Notes under the pieces: generated by a model
What the model saw: only the letters and a program-made list of their open reading frames with translations
Database searches by the model: none
What the model was told of the DNA's origin: nothing
Assembly: GCA_941918925.1 (NCBI GenBank)
Contig: OW799234.1
Location: forward strand, 105,583,884-105,647,883
DNA length: 64,000 nt
Origin: Phyto melanocephala
Taxonomy: Eukaryota; Arthropoda; Insecta; Diptera; Rhinophoridae
Reading direction: 5' to 3'
In this document: piece by piece, positions 17,869 to 29,079 of the stretch
How the letters are laid out: every line of letters begins with the position of its first letter
Numbering within the stretch: position 1 is the first letter of the stretch
Translations under genes and position numbers: made by a program

Positions 17869-19400
17869 GTTTTTAGCCCAAAAACTGTTAAGTTTTACAA
17901 AAAAACCAACAATTTACTGCCTTATCAACAAAATAGAACAAAAAAAAAAAATCGAGATTATTATTTTTTACATATGGATGGATAAACAAATATTTGTCAT
18001 ATAATACATACATATACGAAAAAGGAACTAAGAATTTTTTTACTAACATATTTTTTGCCGAGCAAATTTTGTTTGTTATCAAAGTTTTCTCTTTTTTTAA
18101 GAATGTTTTCTAAAGAAAGTATGTATCAGGTAAATTCTATTAATTACATTTTAGGAATTTATAAGTCATTTGAAAAAATATTTTGTATATATATATATTT
18201 TTTTTTTTTTAATTTTTAAACTTTTTTTAATGCAGAAGAATAATTTAAGCAATCTCCATTTAATTTTTTACTTTAGTTAAAAATTTGAAGTATTTTTTTT
18301 TTTTTTGTTTTAGATTGTTTTTTCTCTTAATCTTGTTTGTATTTAAAAATGCTTTAATTTTAAAGAAAGAAAAAGAAGTGAAACTTAGTTTTTCAAAATA
18401 TTTGGCTTTATATTCTATTTAAATCTTTTTCTTATGTATCATATTATATTTAGATAGTTCGTAATTCATATAAATCTTTTTAAGAAAAATCATTTATAAT
18501 AAACACTTGCATATTCATAATAAATTTTTAGAATCATCAAGTTTCATACAAAAATTGGTTTATAACATTTGATAAGTTTTAAAATTGATTATGAATATGG
18601 TAGTTCGTTTTTGGCATTAATTATTATCATTATTATAATTGTTTTGAGTTTAAATTTAAAAAATTGTTTTCTCCAAGCGCTTTTTAGAAAGAAATTTTAT
18701 TGTTTTTTTATTTTTTAATTTATAAAAAAGGTTGATTTTAGCGAAACGTACGTAGAAAGCGTTAATTAATCTCCTTAAGTAACGCAGGAAACTAAAGTAT
18801 TTTTTTATGTGAGAAGAGTAATTAAAATGATTAAAATATTTTTAAGAATTTTCTTTTTTTAATTTTTAAACTCTTAAATTTTTTAAGCTCAACTGTGTAA
18901 TATGTACAAAACAAACATTTCATAACATTTTGTTTTAAGATTTTTATTTTACAACTCAACTGCGCCTTTAAATCTTAGATTAATGAATTTTATGTTGATT
19001 TTTTTTTATTTAAATGGAATTTCGTTTTTTTTTTCTATTAAATGAATTTATTATTTTTTATTTTCAACACTGAATTATTAATTATTTAAAGATAAAATTA
19101 AATATACAATATTATAAACATCATGTACATTTAATTAAAAACAAAATAAAACTTATGTATACTTTAATAAATTAATTTAAAATTATTTGTAAGAATTTAT
19201 AAAAATTATTTCGTTAAAAAAATTTTCTAAACAACAAAAAAGAAAAAAACAACACAGAGGCCTTAATTTCTTCTTAAAAATATATATACATTTAAGTTTA
19301 AATAAATAAAAATTATAAAAAATTTAAGTACATAAATAATAAAACAACAATAAAATAAAAAAATGGTAGTTTTAATTTTAAAATAAGTTTGAATAAATTT
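17869..19400 (+). other. Probable ovo 3' untranslated region
   Basis: No ORF or known element. Very T-rich sequence carries several AATAAA hexamers (about 18498, 18518, and repeatedly from 19298), any of which could be the poly(A) signal. The true 3' end cannot be chosen from sequence alone. Confidence 0.45.
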
Positions 19401-20282
19401 TGCTGTTCATAAATGATACCAATAACGGCTTTATTTTAATAAATAAGGACAGTGCTAAATGCATTACTGTGCGACATTAAGCTTGTAAAATATCATACCA
19501 AAATTTACCACTTCGTTACAGGTTTGTATAACTTGTTTATCATTTTATTTACTGTTATAAAAATTGGCGTCGTGATGCATTGTAGTGCTGAATTTACGAA
19601 CAGGACCAATATAAATAATACACAGTTTATAAAAACAAAATTGTTTATGTACAGCAAACTTTAAAACATAAAACTTAAGAAAACTCTCAACAAGATTATG
19701 CTTAAATTTTATTAATGATAACCCAAAGTGTTAAAAAAAATAGTTTATACAAACAAATAATTTTAAAGCGATATTCAATAAACAAAAAAAAAATCAACGG
19801 GTTATTGTGCAATCAATGTGGTGATGGTTTAAATATAAGGACTAAAAATATTTGTATTTATAAATAAAAAAAAAATAAATTCATGTTACCGATTTAAGTC
19901 TTGCGAGTAAATGCATTGATTTAGTCTTGTTGACGTTAGGATCATTTTTTACAAAGACATATGTCTAACTTATATGTACTTATGTCTAACAATTTACTGG
20001 AAAATTCTATCATTGATATTGAATGCTGTAATTTGCCCTAAAAAACTGTTGAAGGCTAAAAGAAAAAACTGGGATATTTTTGATTTAAAAAAATACATTT
20101 AATTTTTACTGAAGATTATTACCAAAATTTTGCATTGTGTTGTGTACAAGTAAACATTTATACACTTGTTTACGAGGAAAAGCATTATTATGTTTGAAAC
20201 AAAAATCTTACACTTTCACAAGACTAATAAAATTGGTAACGTGAATACCTTAACAATCTACATCCCTAAGCAAAATGCTTTA
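19401..20282. other. Gene-free stretch
   Basis: No gene or recognisable repeat; only short accidental frames. Confidence 0.4.
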
Positions 20283-20441
20283 CTGCCTGTTCAACGATGT
20301 CGAATGAAAACCCAAGCGAAATTTCATTCGTACAAATACGTTGAAAACAAAAACAAATTTTTAGTTTTTGTTATTGTTTTCAATATATTTGTACGAAAGA
20401 AATTTCGCTTGGGTTTTCTTTCGACATCGTTGAACAGGCAG
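20283..20441. mobile_element. 159-bp palindromic MITE (PIF/Harbinger-like), copy A
   Basis: Nearly the whole unit is one inverted repeat whose ends read CTGCCTGTTCAACGATGTCG. It is flanked by TTA on both sides (20280-20282, 20442-20444), the 3-bp duplication typical of PIF/Harbinger. A second copy of identical length is at 41870-42028. An open frame crossing it is accidental. Confidence 0.85.
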
Positions 20442-21054
20442 TTAATTTTTTTTCAGAAAGAAATCCATTTAAGAAGTTTCATAAGCAAAGATAAGAAAGA
20501 GTCTGACCTCCCCACCCACAGTGCCTCTTTGAAAACAAATTACTACTATGTAGTTCTTTAGTATCACTAAACCATTATTTTAACAATTTAAAAATATTCT
20601 TTTTTTAATGAATTTCAACTAAACTTTGATTCTATAAGTATGTTTGTTGTAACCAACATTAATGTAATGTATAGAAATATTTGTTGTTCTTTTATAAAGT
20701 ATAAAGAAACTGAAATACATAAATACATAGTTTAATTTCTCATTACTTTTATCATTAATATCATTATTATTATTATTTTGTTTTATTAAATATTTCTTGC
20801 ATATATACTTAGTTTAAACGAAAATTATGATTCATCAAAAATTTAGTTTTAATTTTATGTTTAACTACATAATACTTAATGTGAAATACCCCGCAACTAC
20901 GGAACACATTTGCGAAATGAAACTAAAAATTTAATAAAAGGAAAATATTGAAAAAAATACATATTTAATAAAAATAATTATTAATTGCGTTTTATTTAAA
21001 TATAAAAGACTCATACATATTTTATTATACGCATTTAAATTTAAAAAAAATCTA
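20442..21054. other. Gene-free stretch
   Basis: Nothing recognisable beyond AT-rich sequence. Confidence 0.4.
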
Positions 21055-21432
21055 TGACAAAAAGGTGAGTTTGCAGGGGTTCAACTGGTGACGAAATGAT
21101 TAAATTTAGGTGAAAACACTAATGATTTTAATATAAGCGTGTCATTGGAGATCATGTTTTAGATGAATATATTAATGAACTGCACTCCATTCTAATAAGT
21201 GCATAGAATGCATGTATATTTGGTGAAAAGCATCGGATGTTTCATGGGTTGATTTTGCTTGTTTACATAAATTGTTTGAAATATTTTGCATGTTGTTGAA
21301 TTAATTTTTAATCACATCATTTATGACAAATTATATCGCATTTAGGAAGTCATTTAGAATGAATGCTTTTACGCAATTGATTTAGAAGTCTTGAAAATGT
21401 AATTCGCTATTCCACATTTTTTACTGGGTACA
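21055..21432. repeat. Dispersed repeat, inverted relative to copy at 46607-46790
   Basis: The left part (AAAAAGGTGAGTTTGCAGGG, then GGTTCAACTGGTGACGAAAT) and the middle (GTGTCATTGGAGATCATGTT, GAACTGCACTCCATTCTAAT) match the reverse complement of 46607-46790. The right end TTTTTTACTGGGTA matches the TACCCAGTAAAAAA end there. This copy is longer in the interior. No coding content. Confidence 0.6.
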
Positions 21433-22207
21433 TATGTATGTGTTCAGTGAAATGAAATTGAATTTTTTTAACACTTAAGTCACTTTAACACTATCAGTCT
21501 AATTCATAACAATTAAAACAGCTTTATAAGCGGTTTATAAATTAAATTTCCATAGAAAATCAGTTTTTTAAACCTTTCAATAATTTTTATGAAATGTAAA
21601 AGAGCTACAACTAAAATACCAGTTGGCCATAGAAACCCCAGGCAACGGGAAAATTTCAGAAATTAGTAAAATGCTAATTTCCCAGAGAAACAAATATAGA
21701 CGCAAATTTCAAAGATGTGGGGTTTAAAATAGGCTTATTGACTTATTGACTCAATAAAGACGTAAATGAGTCGTGGACGAAATTCATATCGAATCTGTCT
21801 ACCGGTTCAAAAATGTCTTGAAAATTGACTAAAACTTTAAAGGGAAAAATTTCCACATGTTCCAATCTTCATGTAAATGGATCAATTTTGAATTCAATTT
21901 TGAAGGCAAATGCAATAGCTGACGTATTTGCTAGTTTACATACCATTACTATTAACAATCCATCGCCCATGGACTCGGTTGTATCAAGATACATTAATGA
22001 CCTAAATTAAACGCTTACCGACAATACAAGTATTGAACTTACAAATTTGTCTGAAGTCAAATCATTTGCCCATTTGTTAAAAAACCATAAAGCTCTTGGT
22101 TTAGATCAAATTAACAGTATAACACTTAAAAATAGGCCCGATTACTTTTTTGAAATCTTAAAGTAAACTATTTAACTTTTGCTTCAGCAATGGGTACATT
22201 TCACCTG

Positions 22208-22336
22208 GGGCCGAATTACGGCATTCAAACGCGATCGAAATTGTAAAATTCTTATTAGAATCTCTATACCAAAAGCACAGCGAACTTGATCGTTCGAGTA
22301 AAATTTCTATCGATATCGATTGCCGTAATTCGGCCC
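22208..22336. mobile_element. 129-bp MITE inserted in the LINE reverse transcriptase
   Basis: Ends GGGCCGAATTACGGCA and its complement (22208, 22336) are flanked by CTG on both sides (22205-22207, 22337-22339). Leaving one CTG, the flanking LINE frame reads through as ISPVFKIAKVIP, so the insertion boundaries are confirmed by the host frame. Confidence 0.75.
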
Positions 22337-22374
22337 CTGTTTTTAAAATAGCTAAGGTAATTCCAATCTATAAA

Positions 22375-22474
22375 TTTCAATAAATTTTGAAAGTTTTCCT
22401 TGCATTTTATATTGGATTCTAATAAGATTTATGTATATAATTTTCGATCGATATCGAATGCCGTAATTTGGCCC
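22375..22474. mobile_element. Second, partial copy of the same MITE
   Basis: The right end GCCGTAATTTGGCCC, preceded by the same CGATCGATATCGAATG phrase, closes a roughly 100-base insertion between YKF and GKDNK of the LINE frame. No left inverted repeat is visible, so the left boundary is approximate. Confidence 0.55.
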
Positions 22475-23044
22475 CTGGAAAAGATAATAAATTACCTTCC
22501 AGCTACAGGCCAATTAGTATTCTTAGCTTATTGGATATGAAATTTGAGAAAAATAGTCACACCAGAATTTTAGATTTTTCAAATTGCAGCAGTATCATAA
22601 ATTGACAACAATTTGATTTTCGAAAAGAGCACTCCATTGTGCATCAACATAAAAGAGTTGTAAACTTTATTGAAAGAAATTGAAGGAATCGAAAAACTAC
22701 TGGAGTCGTTTTCGCTGATATCGAAAAAGCTTTTAAGTCATTCTGGCATGATGGACTAGTGTATAAATTAAATACGTTGCATTTTCCAATTTATCTACAA
22801 AAACTTATCAAACGTTTTTTAGATAAACGTACATAAGTACATATGTTGTATCTGTTAATAACAAATTTTTTTGTAAAAGACCAATACCTGCGGGCTTACC
22901 TCAAGGATCGGTATTATCCTCTATACTATACTTAAAGATATATCTTATATTGCTCTTATATTGCTCTATGATGCAGCTTTTTTCGAGGATGATAGCGCCT
23001 TTATATGCTGCGGTAAGTTCTGGAATGCGATAATTATAATGTAA

Positions 23045-23750
23045 AACAAGTAAGAGCGCTAATACCCTTCACAATCATGTACATAGGTATAATCCCACAT
23101 CGTAGCTTAACCTGTATTTAATGTTATACACCATTTTTCTCTATTATTTCCGACGCCATCTTTGATTTTAAATTTTCACATAGCTAACTGTATTCGACTG
23201 GTCAAGACCTTTCATTTGATACCAATAATGTGGGTGTTGAAGGAGTTACATTTTAATATATCAGATTTGGCGTATATATAAATTTATTGTCCGCCATTTT
23301 GTTGTGTCGATCATTATGAATTTTAGTTTTTTTTTATAGTGCCTTATATTGCGCTAGTCAAGTCCTATTAGATGATACCAATATTCCCTTTCTCGGTTGT
23401 CTAGAAGCTGAAAAAAATTTGATTTTCGTTTGTACATTTTTTTTGCCTATAACTTTACCGATTAGATCACGCTTTATCCAACATTTTTCACGAATATCTA
23501 TAGAGGCATATTATATCTATAAATACATAGTAGTAAAGGTACCTATAAATTATTCTATGGCTGCAAATGTTTAATTTTGGTGGTAAAAATATGGAAAAAA
23601 AGAGAGGCAGTCGTGTTTCTTTGCTCATATCTCAGAAAGTTATGGAGCGATTTTGCTGACTTTCAATAGCGATTCATTTTGAGATATTTCCAAAAGATTA
23701 ATATTATACACAGGTCTGAGGAATATGTGGTTGCTTCTTAAAGTTGATTT
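23045..23750. mobile_element. Hairpin-ended dispersed repeat inside the LINE
   Basis: Starting GTAAGAGCGCTAATACCC, the text parallels the element at 51937-52760 phrase by phrase (ATTATTTCCGACGCCA, GACTGGTCAAGACC, CTCGGTTGTCTAGAAG, then a cytosine-poor tail). It interrupts the LINE between its D-D region and the KYLGV motif. Its right boundary is inferred. Confidence 0.6.
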
Positions 23751-24233
23751 CCCATTCAACAAATCGCAAAAATGCTCTCCTTCTAGATATTTATCGCCGA
23801 GGGGAACAATTATCCCATTGAACGACGAAATTAAATATTTAGGAGTAAGCCTTGACAAAAAACCTTTATCCAAACAGCATGTTAATTACCCTACACCCCT
23901 TAATTAGCTGAAGATCTAAACTTAATATAAGGAACAGGGTACTTATTAAGAAAATATATATTCGTCCGATTATGACCTATGGTTGTTAAGTCTGGTATCA
24001 AAAGACTTCCTTTTAGATATCCCACTTATCGTCTAAATACAAACTTTGTCTTCAAAATGTTTAATTTATTGCCGAGGGAACTGACTCTGTGATTTAATGA
24101 AAAATGCAGAAGGTCAAATTTTAAAATAATAAGAAATTTGCTGAAAATGATTGTGATGATGATACTAAAGAAATCCAGTAAAGTTCAGTAAAAAATAGTT
24201 ACTTTTGAGTGAACGAACGAACATGTAATGTAG

Positions 24234-24560
24234 TAAAGGGTGTTTTTTATAGACGTCTAGAACTTTGAAATTGTAAAAAACCAAGATAAATTTTGTAAAC
24301 TGATATGAAATTTACTTTATTCGAAAGATAATCTTCCGGCATTATAGTTTAAATATGACTTCTGTCATATGACAGCCACGGCTGGGTCAGACGTAGTCTA
24401 ATTTGGAGGTCTAATTTACGATGACTTCTTCCAAAATTTGTGTCCGTGTATCGGCAATAACGTGGCGAATGTTGTCCTCCAAGCGGTCAATCGTTTAGAG
24501 CGACATCACATATCCCCACAGAAAATTGCCTTAAGGCGAGTCTTTAACGTGAAACTATGT
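24234..24560 (-). pseudogene. Tc1/mariner-type transposase C-terminal fragment
   Basis: On the minus strand, IDRLEDNIRHVIADTRTQIL is followed by EEVIVN, stop, TSKLDYV, and further on GCHMTEVIFK. This matches the C-terminal end of IS630/Tc1-mariner transposases (LEDNIR.VIA.I.P..LE.V..NW..RLDYI). The left edge AAAGGGTGTTTTTTATAGAC looks like the terminal inverted repeat. Two stops break it and the catalytic part is gone. Confidence 0.65.
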
Positions 24561-24585
24561 GGTTACCAAGTGTTTCCTTTAACAA

Positions 24586-24708
24586 GTAAGAGTGCTATAT
24601 TCAGCCATGCCGAATCTTATATACACTTCACAACGTGTAGTCATGCAATAACAATAGTTTGTATCACCATTCATCTCATATGAAATACGTACATACATAT
24701 AAAATATA
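24586..24708 (+). repeat. 5' fragment of hairpin-ended repeat family
   Basis: GTAAGAGTGCTATATTCAGC and the following 100 bases are nearly the same as 57947-58060. The copy is cut off where the Helitron begins at 24711. Confidence 0.7.
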
Positions 24709-24710
24709 AA

Positions 24711-25320
24711 TCTATATATATATAAGTGAAACTCTGTGTGTGTGTATGTGTGTGTGTTAGCTATAGACTCTAAAACTGTAAAACCGATCGGGCTCAAACT
24801 TTGGTAAGTTGTTGTACACATACCAGGGAGTGTTTATGGGTGAAAAAAAGTGGGCGGGGCCACGCCCATAAAAAATTAGTTATCAGTTTTAGCTACTTGC
24901 ACTTGACCGATTTTTCTGAAACTTTGCACACATATCGAGCTGTCATGACTAAAAAATTTCGTGATAAGAAAAGTGGGCGGGGCCACGCCCCTAAAAAAGT
25001 TTTAATTTTGAGGTACTTGCACTGGACCGATTTTTCTGAAACTTTGCACACATATTAAGCTGTCGTGACTTTATAATTTCGTGATTAAAAAAGTGGGCGG
25101 GGCCACGCCCATAAAAAAAGGCTATAATTTTGAGGTACTTTCACTAGACCGATTTTTCTGAAACTTTGCACACATATTGAGCTGTTATGACTAAAAAATT
25201 TCGTGATTAGAAAAGTGGGCAGTGCCACGCCCATAAAAAAAAGGTATCATTTTGAGGTACTTGCACTGGACCGATTATTCTGAAACTTTGCACACATATT
25301 GAGCTGTTATGACTTTACAA
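24711..25320 (+). mobile_element. Helitron family member with 120-bp tandem units, 3' truncated
   Basis: It starts with TC after A and runs TCTATATATATATAAGTGAA, then CCGATCGGGCTCAAACTTTG, then about four tandem units of roughly 120 bases, each carrying GTGGGCGGGGCCACGCCCAT (or a variant) and CGATTTTTCTGAAACTTTGC. The 3' end with CTAG is missing; a hAT fragment follows directly. Related copies: 28435-28932, 37341-38205, 59401-60149. Confidence 0.75.
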
Positions 25321-25321
25321 T

Positions 25322-25461
25322 TAAAATAAAAAAACCGGATTTTTCGGATAAAAAAACCGGTGTATTCGATATTCGAAAAATCAACATTTAGAAAAAACCG
25401 CCAGTTGAAAGAGGAAAAACCCGGGTTCTCCACCGGTTTTAAAACCGAGTCGATCACCCTA
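25322..25461. mobile_element. 3' fragment of the hAT-type MITE found at 32980-33937
   Basis: The run AAAACCGGATTTTTCGGATA through GAGTCGATCACCCTA matches 33800-33937 closely. The left half is missing, replaced by the Helitron. Confidence 0.7.
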
Positions 25462-25497
25462 GTATGTACCCTAATTTAATAGATTTGTTAAAGGTAG

Positions 25498-25625
25498 CAG
25501 TAAGCGGGTAACATTAATTTTTTGCACAATTTTTACGTACGCTATTTGGTATATCATCTGGACCAGAATTAAATGAATTAGTTAGTGATGCAACGGTGTC
25601 TTGAGATACAGCAGTTTTGTATGCA
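25498..25625 (-). pseudogene. Fragment of a LINE reverse transcriptase
   Basis: The minus-strand translation includes LTNSFNSGPDDIPNSVRKNC followed by AKN, stop, CYPLT. This is the start of the reverse-transcriptase domain in Jockey/I-type LINEs (SGPDGIP...VLKKCA..L..PL). One in-frame stop; only about 40 codons survive. Confidence 0.6.
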
Positions 25626-25993
25626 GTTACGTATGCATTAAAATAAAAATGGGAAAATGGCCACCGGTAAAAAGTGTTGTTAACCTAAAATTAAACACCT
25701 CTATAAAAACACCCGTTATTACATAAATAAATATGCATATATCATATTGTTATTGTCTAAGCAGGTTTTTGTTTATTTACAAAATTAATTAATTATTTTT
25801 TTTTTTGATGAACAATGTTTTCTAACTTTTTGGTCCAATTTAACTTTTTTTAGCGAATATTTACCAATTGGATATTTATCCTTTTCCTATCTATTCTCAT
25901 CTAAACTTATTTCAAATATTCTCACCACTTTTACATCGTTCATACTCCAATCGAATTTTTGGCTTTAGAAATTCTTCGTTTCTTCATTCAACT

Positions 25994-26746
25994 TTATTTT
26001 GAAATGTCAGGCCATTTGATAATACGCAGTAGACGCTCCACATCCTGATCGATGCAATCGTACAAATATTGACCGCGACAAGTTGGGCATTTAAGTTTTT
26101 TACGCTGCAGCATTTCATCGAAACAGTTGAGACAGATATAATGTCTGTTTTCACAAAATCTAGCATCACGACGTATGTACTCAAAACAAACGGCACATGT
26201 AAAAAGTTCAACGCAGTGACTATTGCCGATTTCGTCGTCTACGTTCCATTCAATGTGTTGGGGTCCAGGACTTAGTTTATCGTCACTATCATCAAATTCA
26301 CCAAAATATATACGCAAGCGTCGCGACGGCATATTTTCGTTTAAAAACTCCAAATATTTAAAATCAAATTTAAGATTAAATTCATCGTGGTGGGGATTCC
26401 GCATAGCATCTTGTCTGCTGTCGTAAGGACCCCAGTACTCACAATGGCCATCTCGCTTGAGTCCAAGCTTCAGTGTATATTTGACTTGTGTAGAATTTCC
26501 TATATGAAATATACCAAAATCCATGCCATCGTTACGGGGCGGGTTGAGATTTTGCCGAAACCAATAGAGGCTATTGGTTAAGCACAATACAAAGGCCTCT
26601 TGTTGCAGATCGTTAATATTAAAATCAAAATACAATTTTCCTTTTGGTTCTCGCAAGAATTTCTTATGATAAGTTTCAAAATGTAGGAATATCTCATCTT
26701 CAGTACCACACCATTTACACGAACTAAAGCGGCAAAGAATATTCAT
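25994..26746 (-). CDS. RING-finger protein with SIAH/SINA-like N-terminal half; probable E3 ubiquitin ligase
   Basis: Intronless, 250 residues, ATG at 26746, TAA at 25994-25996. Residues 10-27 form a small zinc finger (C10, C13, H22, H27) like the second SIAH finger. Residues 35-175 look like a beta-rich SINA/TRAF-type domain (LYFDFNINDLQQEAFVLCLT, GHCEYWGPYDS). Residues 184-223 are a canonical C3HC4 RING: C184, C187, C198, H202, C205, C208, C220, C223, with CPTCRG at the end. SIAH proteins carry the RING first; here it is last. Likely role, by family, is substrate-specific ubiquitination in cytoplasm or nucleus. A TATA+Inr promoter lies upstream. No ortholog is recognised. Lack of introns could mean a retrocopy origin, but the frame is intact. 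Confidence 0.8.
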   Translation of the reverse strand: MNILCRFSSCKWCGTEDEIFLHFETYHKKFLREPKGKLYFDFNINDLQQEAFVLCLTNSLYWFRQNLNPPRNDGMDFGIFHIGNSTQVKYTLKLGLKRDGHCEYWGPYDSRQDAMRNPHHDEFNLKFDFKYLEFLNENMPSRRLRIYFGEFDDSDDKLSPGPQHIEWNVDDEIGNSHCVELFTCAVCFEYIRRDARFCENRHYICLNCFDEMLQRKKLKCPTCRGQYLYDCIDQDVERLLRIIKWPDISK

Positions 26747-26796
26747 TTTGTTAAATATATTTTTAAACGTTGTTTTCGCAATGAAATTCTAAACTC

Positions 26797-26835
26797 AACT
26801 GAATACTGCTTCTGTAACAACTCTCACTTTATATA
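26797..26835 (-). promoter_or_regulatory. TATA box plus initiator of the RING gene
   Basis: On the minus strand TATATAAAG starts at 26835 and ATTCAGTTG places +1 at 26800, a TATA-to-start spacing of about 35 bases. The leader is then 54 bases to the ATG at 26746. AATAAA overlaps the stop codon just downstream of the gene. Confidence 0.6.
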
Positions 26836-26840
26836 CCTGG

Positions 26841-28434
26841 TCAATGTAATAATAAACTATTCTAGAACTAGTAATTTTTACTTAGATGAGCAACGATTTA
26901 TTGTCCTTTTTTACCTAGCACAACTTCTACAATAAACCCTTTTTGGTTACGCTACCTGATATAAGTTTACTATTTGTACCTGCTTCATAATTGCAGCTTA
27001 AATAAAAATCATGCAAATGATCTCTAAAATATTACCACTAAAATGCTAATTTTTGTTAAATTGTGAGGTGCTAGCAAATGTGTTTAACTTTACACCATAT
27101 TTTTATTTAAAAAAAAAAAAAACAAACATCCCCTACACAAAATACATTCGTACATACGAGCACAAAATCCAGCTGAATTGCAATCAGTTTATTTCGCTTA
27201 AAATGCACTTTTATCTGTAATCCCTTAAAATGCCATTGAATATTAAATGTTTTCTTAAAGTGCTTGGGTCTTTACACAGCTTAACACATTTCTATGCAAA
27301 TAAACTGTTTAATCTGTTTTGAGGCTCGCGTCAAAACATCAACACCTGGCGTTGACAAACAATAATTCAAAGGTTTTACGATTATGTAGTTTTGTTAGTG
27401 TGAAAAAGGACATGTGACACTTGTAGATGAAGATGTAATTTGAAAGGTTTTACACTCATATAAATATTTATGTCTGCTAGTTATGTACATATCAAAGAAG
27501 TATGTAGTGCTTGGAAAGGCAGAAATTTTGGTTTTTCGCCTGAAATAAAATATTTTTTGACTACGTTATAAAATTATGTAGAGTATATTTGGCTAAAGAT
27601 ATACATACATACAGATTTGTTATTCCGTTTACAATTTCTACAATATTTATTTGCAACAACATAAAGCAAATTTTTTTTGAAACCCTATAAATAGATAAGT
27701 CGATAAAGCAACGCCCACCGTTGTGACCTTGGTCAAAAATGGTCAAAGCATAGGTATATTGTAAAAATCGTAAAAATAATGCATGTTTCACCTAAATTGA
27801 ACCACTTTATCATGGGTTGTACTCATGCATTCACTATTTCGTTTGCATGACTTATTTTTAATGAAATAAAATTTATTTTAAAATTCAATATTTTATGTAA
27901 TTTCAATATATAGTATATAGTAACGTACATATGTATGTACCCTCATTTCTAGAAAATATTAAATATTTTACTTTAATATAATATTTTGTGGTTTAAAATA
28001 TATATTAATTGGCTATTCCTTTCGGAACCAACAAACATTAAATTTCTTGATATCATGTAAACTAATTTTGATAATTAAACCAAATATTGGCAACTACCAA
28101 ACACATGCACAAACTCAAACATAGAACTAACGCACACATGAACAATAAGCTAATTATAAACTTAAACAAACTTTCTGTTTTTGTTTCCTGTTTAATGCAC
28201 AAATTCACTAAAATTTGCTCACATAATCTAATATCTACTTGCTGCTCGTTTGTTGAAGAAATTGTTTAACAATAATGATTATAATGATAAGGATACCAAC
28301 TACCAATATCTGAGTAAGATTAATTATGCTTACGGTGGTATTTTAATACTATTTACAATTAAAAAATAAGCTCTTTCTACGCAAAGTTTTTGCGAATGTT
28401 TGTATGTATGTAAGTATTTTACAAATATAAATTA
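26841..28434. other. Gene-free stretch
   Basis: No gene or clear element seen; only short accidental frames and CATA-type microrepeats. Confidence 0.45.
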
Positions 28435-28932
28435 CTAGCCAAGCCCGGCGCGCGTTGCTACGCCCCTTTAATGAATAAAAACGCATTCTGAATTTTAAGA
28501 AGCTTAAAGTTAAAACTTTTTTTCAATGGGCGTGGCACTTCCCACTTTTCTAATCTAGTCGTTACAGTTCAGTATGTGTGCAAAGTTTCAGCAAAATCGA
28601 TCTAGTGCAAGTAGCTAAAAATTATAACTTATTTTTTATGGGTGTGGCACTGCCCACTTTTCTAATCACCAAATTGTATAATACTGACAGCTCAATATGT
28701 GTGCAAAGTTTTAGAAAAATCGGTCAAGTGCAAGTAGCTAAAAATTATAACAAATTTTTTATGGGCGTGGCCCCGCCTACTTTTTGCCACCCATAAACAC
28801 TCCCTGGAATGTGTACAACAACTTGCCAAAGCTTGAGTCCGATCGGTTTTACAGTTTCGGAGTCTATAGTTAACACACACACAAACACACACTCAAATAT
28901 GCACACACACAGAGTTTCACTTTTATATATGA
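28435..28932 (-). mobile_element. Helitron family member, near complete but internally short
   Basis: Read on the minus strand it opens TCATATATAAAAGTGAAACT and closes GTAGCAACGCGCGCCGGGCT then TGGCTAG, followed by T. The palindromic GCGCGC block just before CTAG is the Helitron 3' hairpin. It contains about two of the tandem GGGCGTGG...GCCCACTTTT units. Confidence 0.8.
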
Positions 28933-29079
28933 GCTAATCCGAAAATTTTTAAACCAGAAGCAAAAATTTAAAGTTGCCCAAATTCCAAATGTTTGTTAAT
29001 GGAATAATAGGATAAATACATATTCAAGCTTCAAAATATATAAGCAATGAGGTTTTACGGTGGTTTGTTTGTCCTTGGC

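Larger units (their letters stand above)
21780..24060 (+). pseudogene. Jockey-clade non-LTR retrotransposon reverse transcriptase, decayed and split
   Basis: Frames across the interval recover the order of a LINE ORF2: FAHLLKNHKALGLDQINSI (near 22065), AKVIPIYKF (22350), LPSSYRPISIL (22495), EKAFKSFWHDGLVYKLN (22725), GLPQGSVLSSILY (22895), a degraded D-D region (22975), and DEIKYLGVSLDKKPLSKQHV (23826). These are reverse-transcriptase motifs of Jockey-like elements. Frameshifts, stops and three insertions (22208-22336, about 22375-22474, 23045-23750) break it; it cannot make protein. Confidence 0.8.

Noticed and set aside
20166..20561. 131-codon plus-strand frame
   Set aside because: It is largely the 159-bp palindromic MITE read as protein.
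24711..25300. CRISPR-like regular spacing of repeats
   Set aside because: Units of about 120 bases vary continuously, have no separate spacers, and sit inside Helitron ends in a eukaryotic genome.
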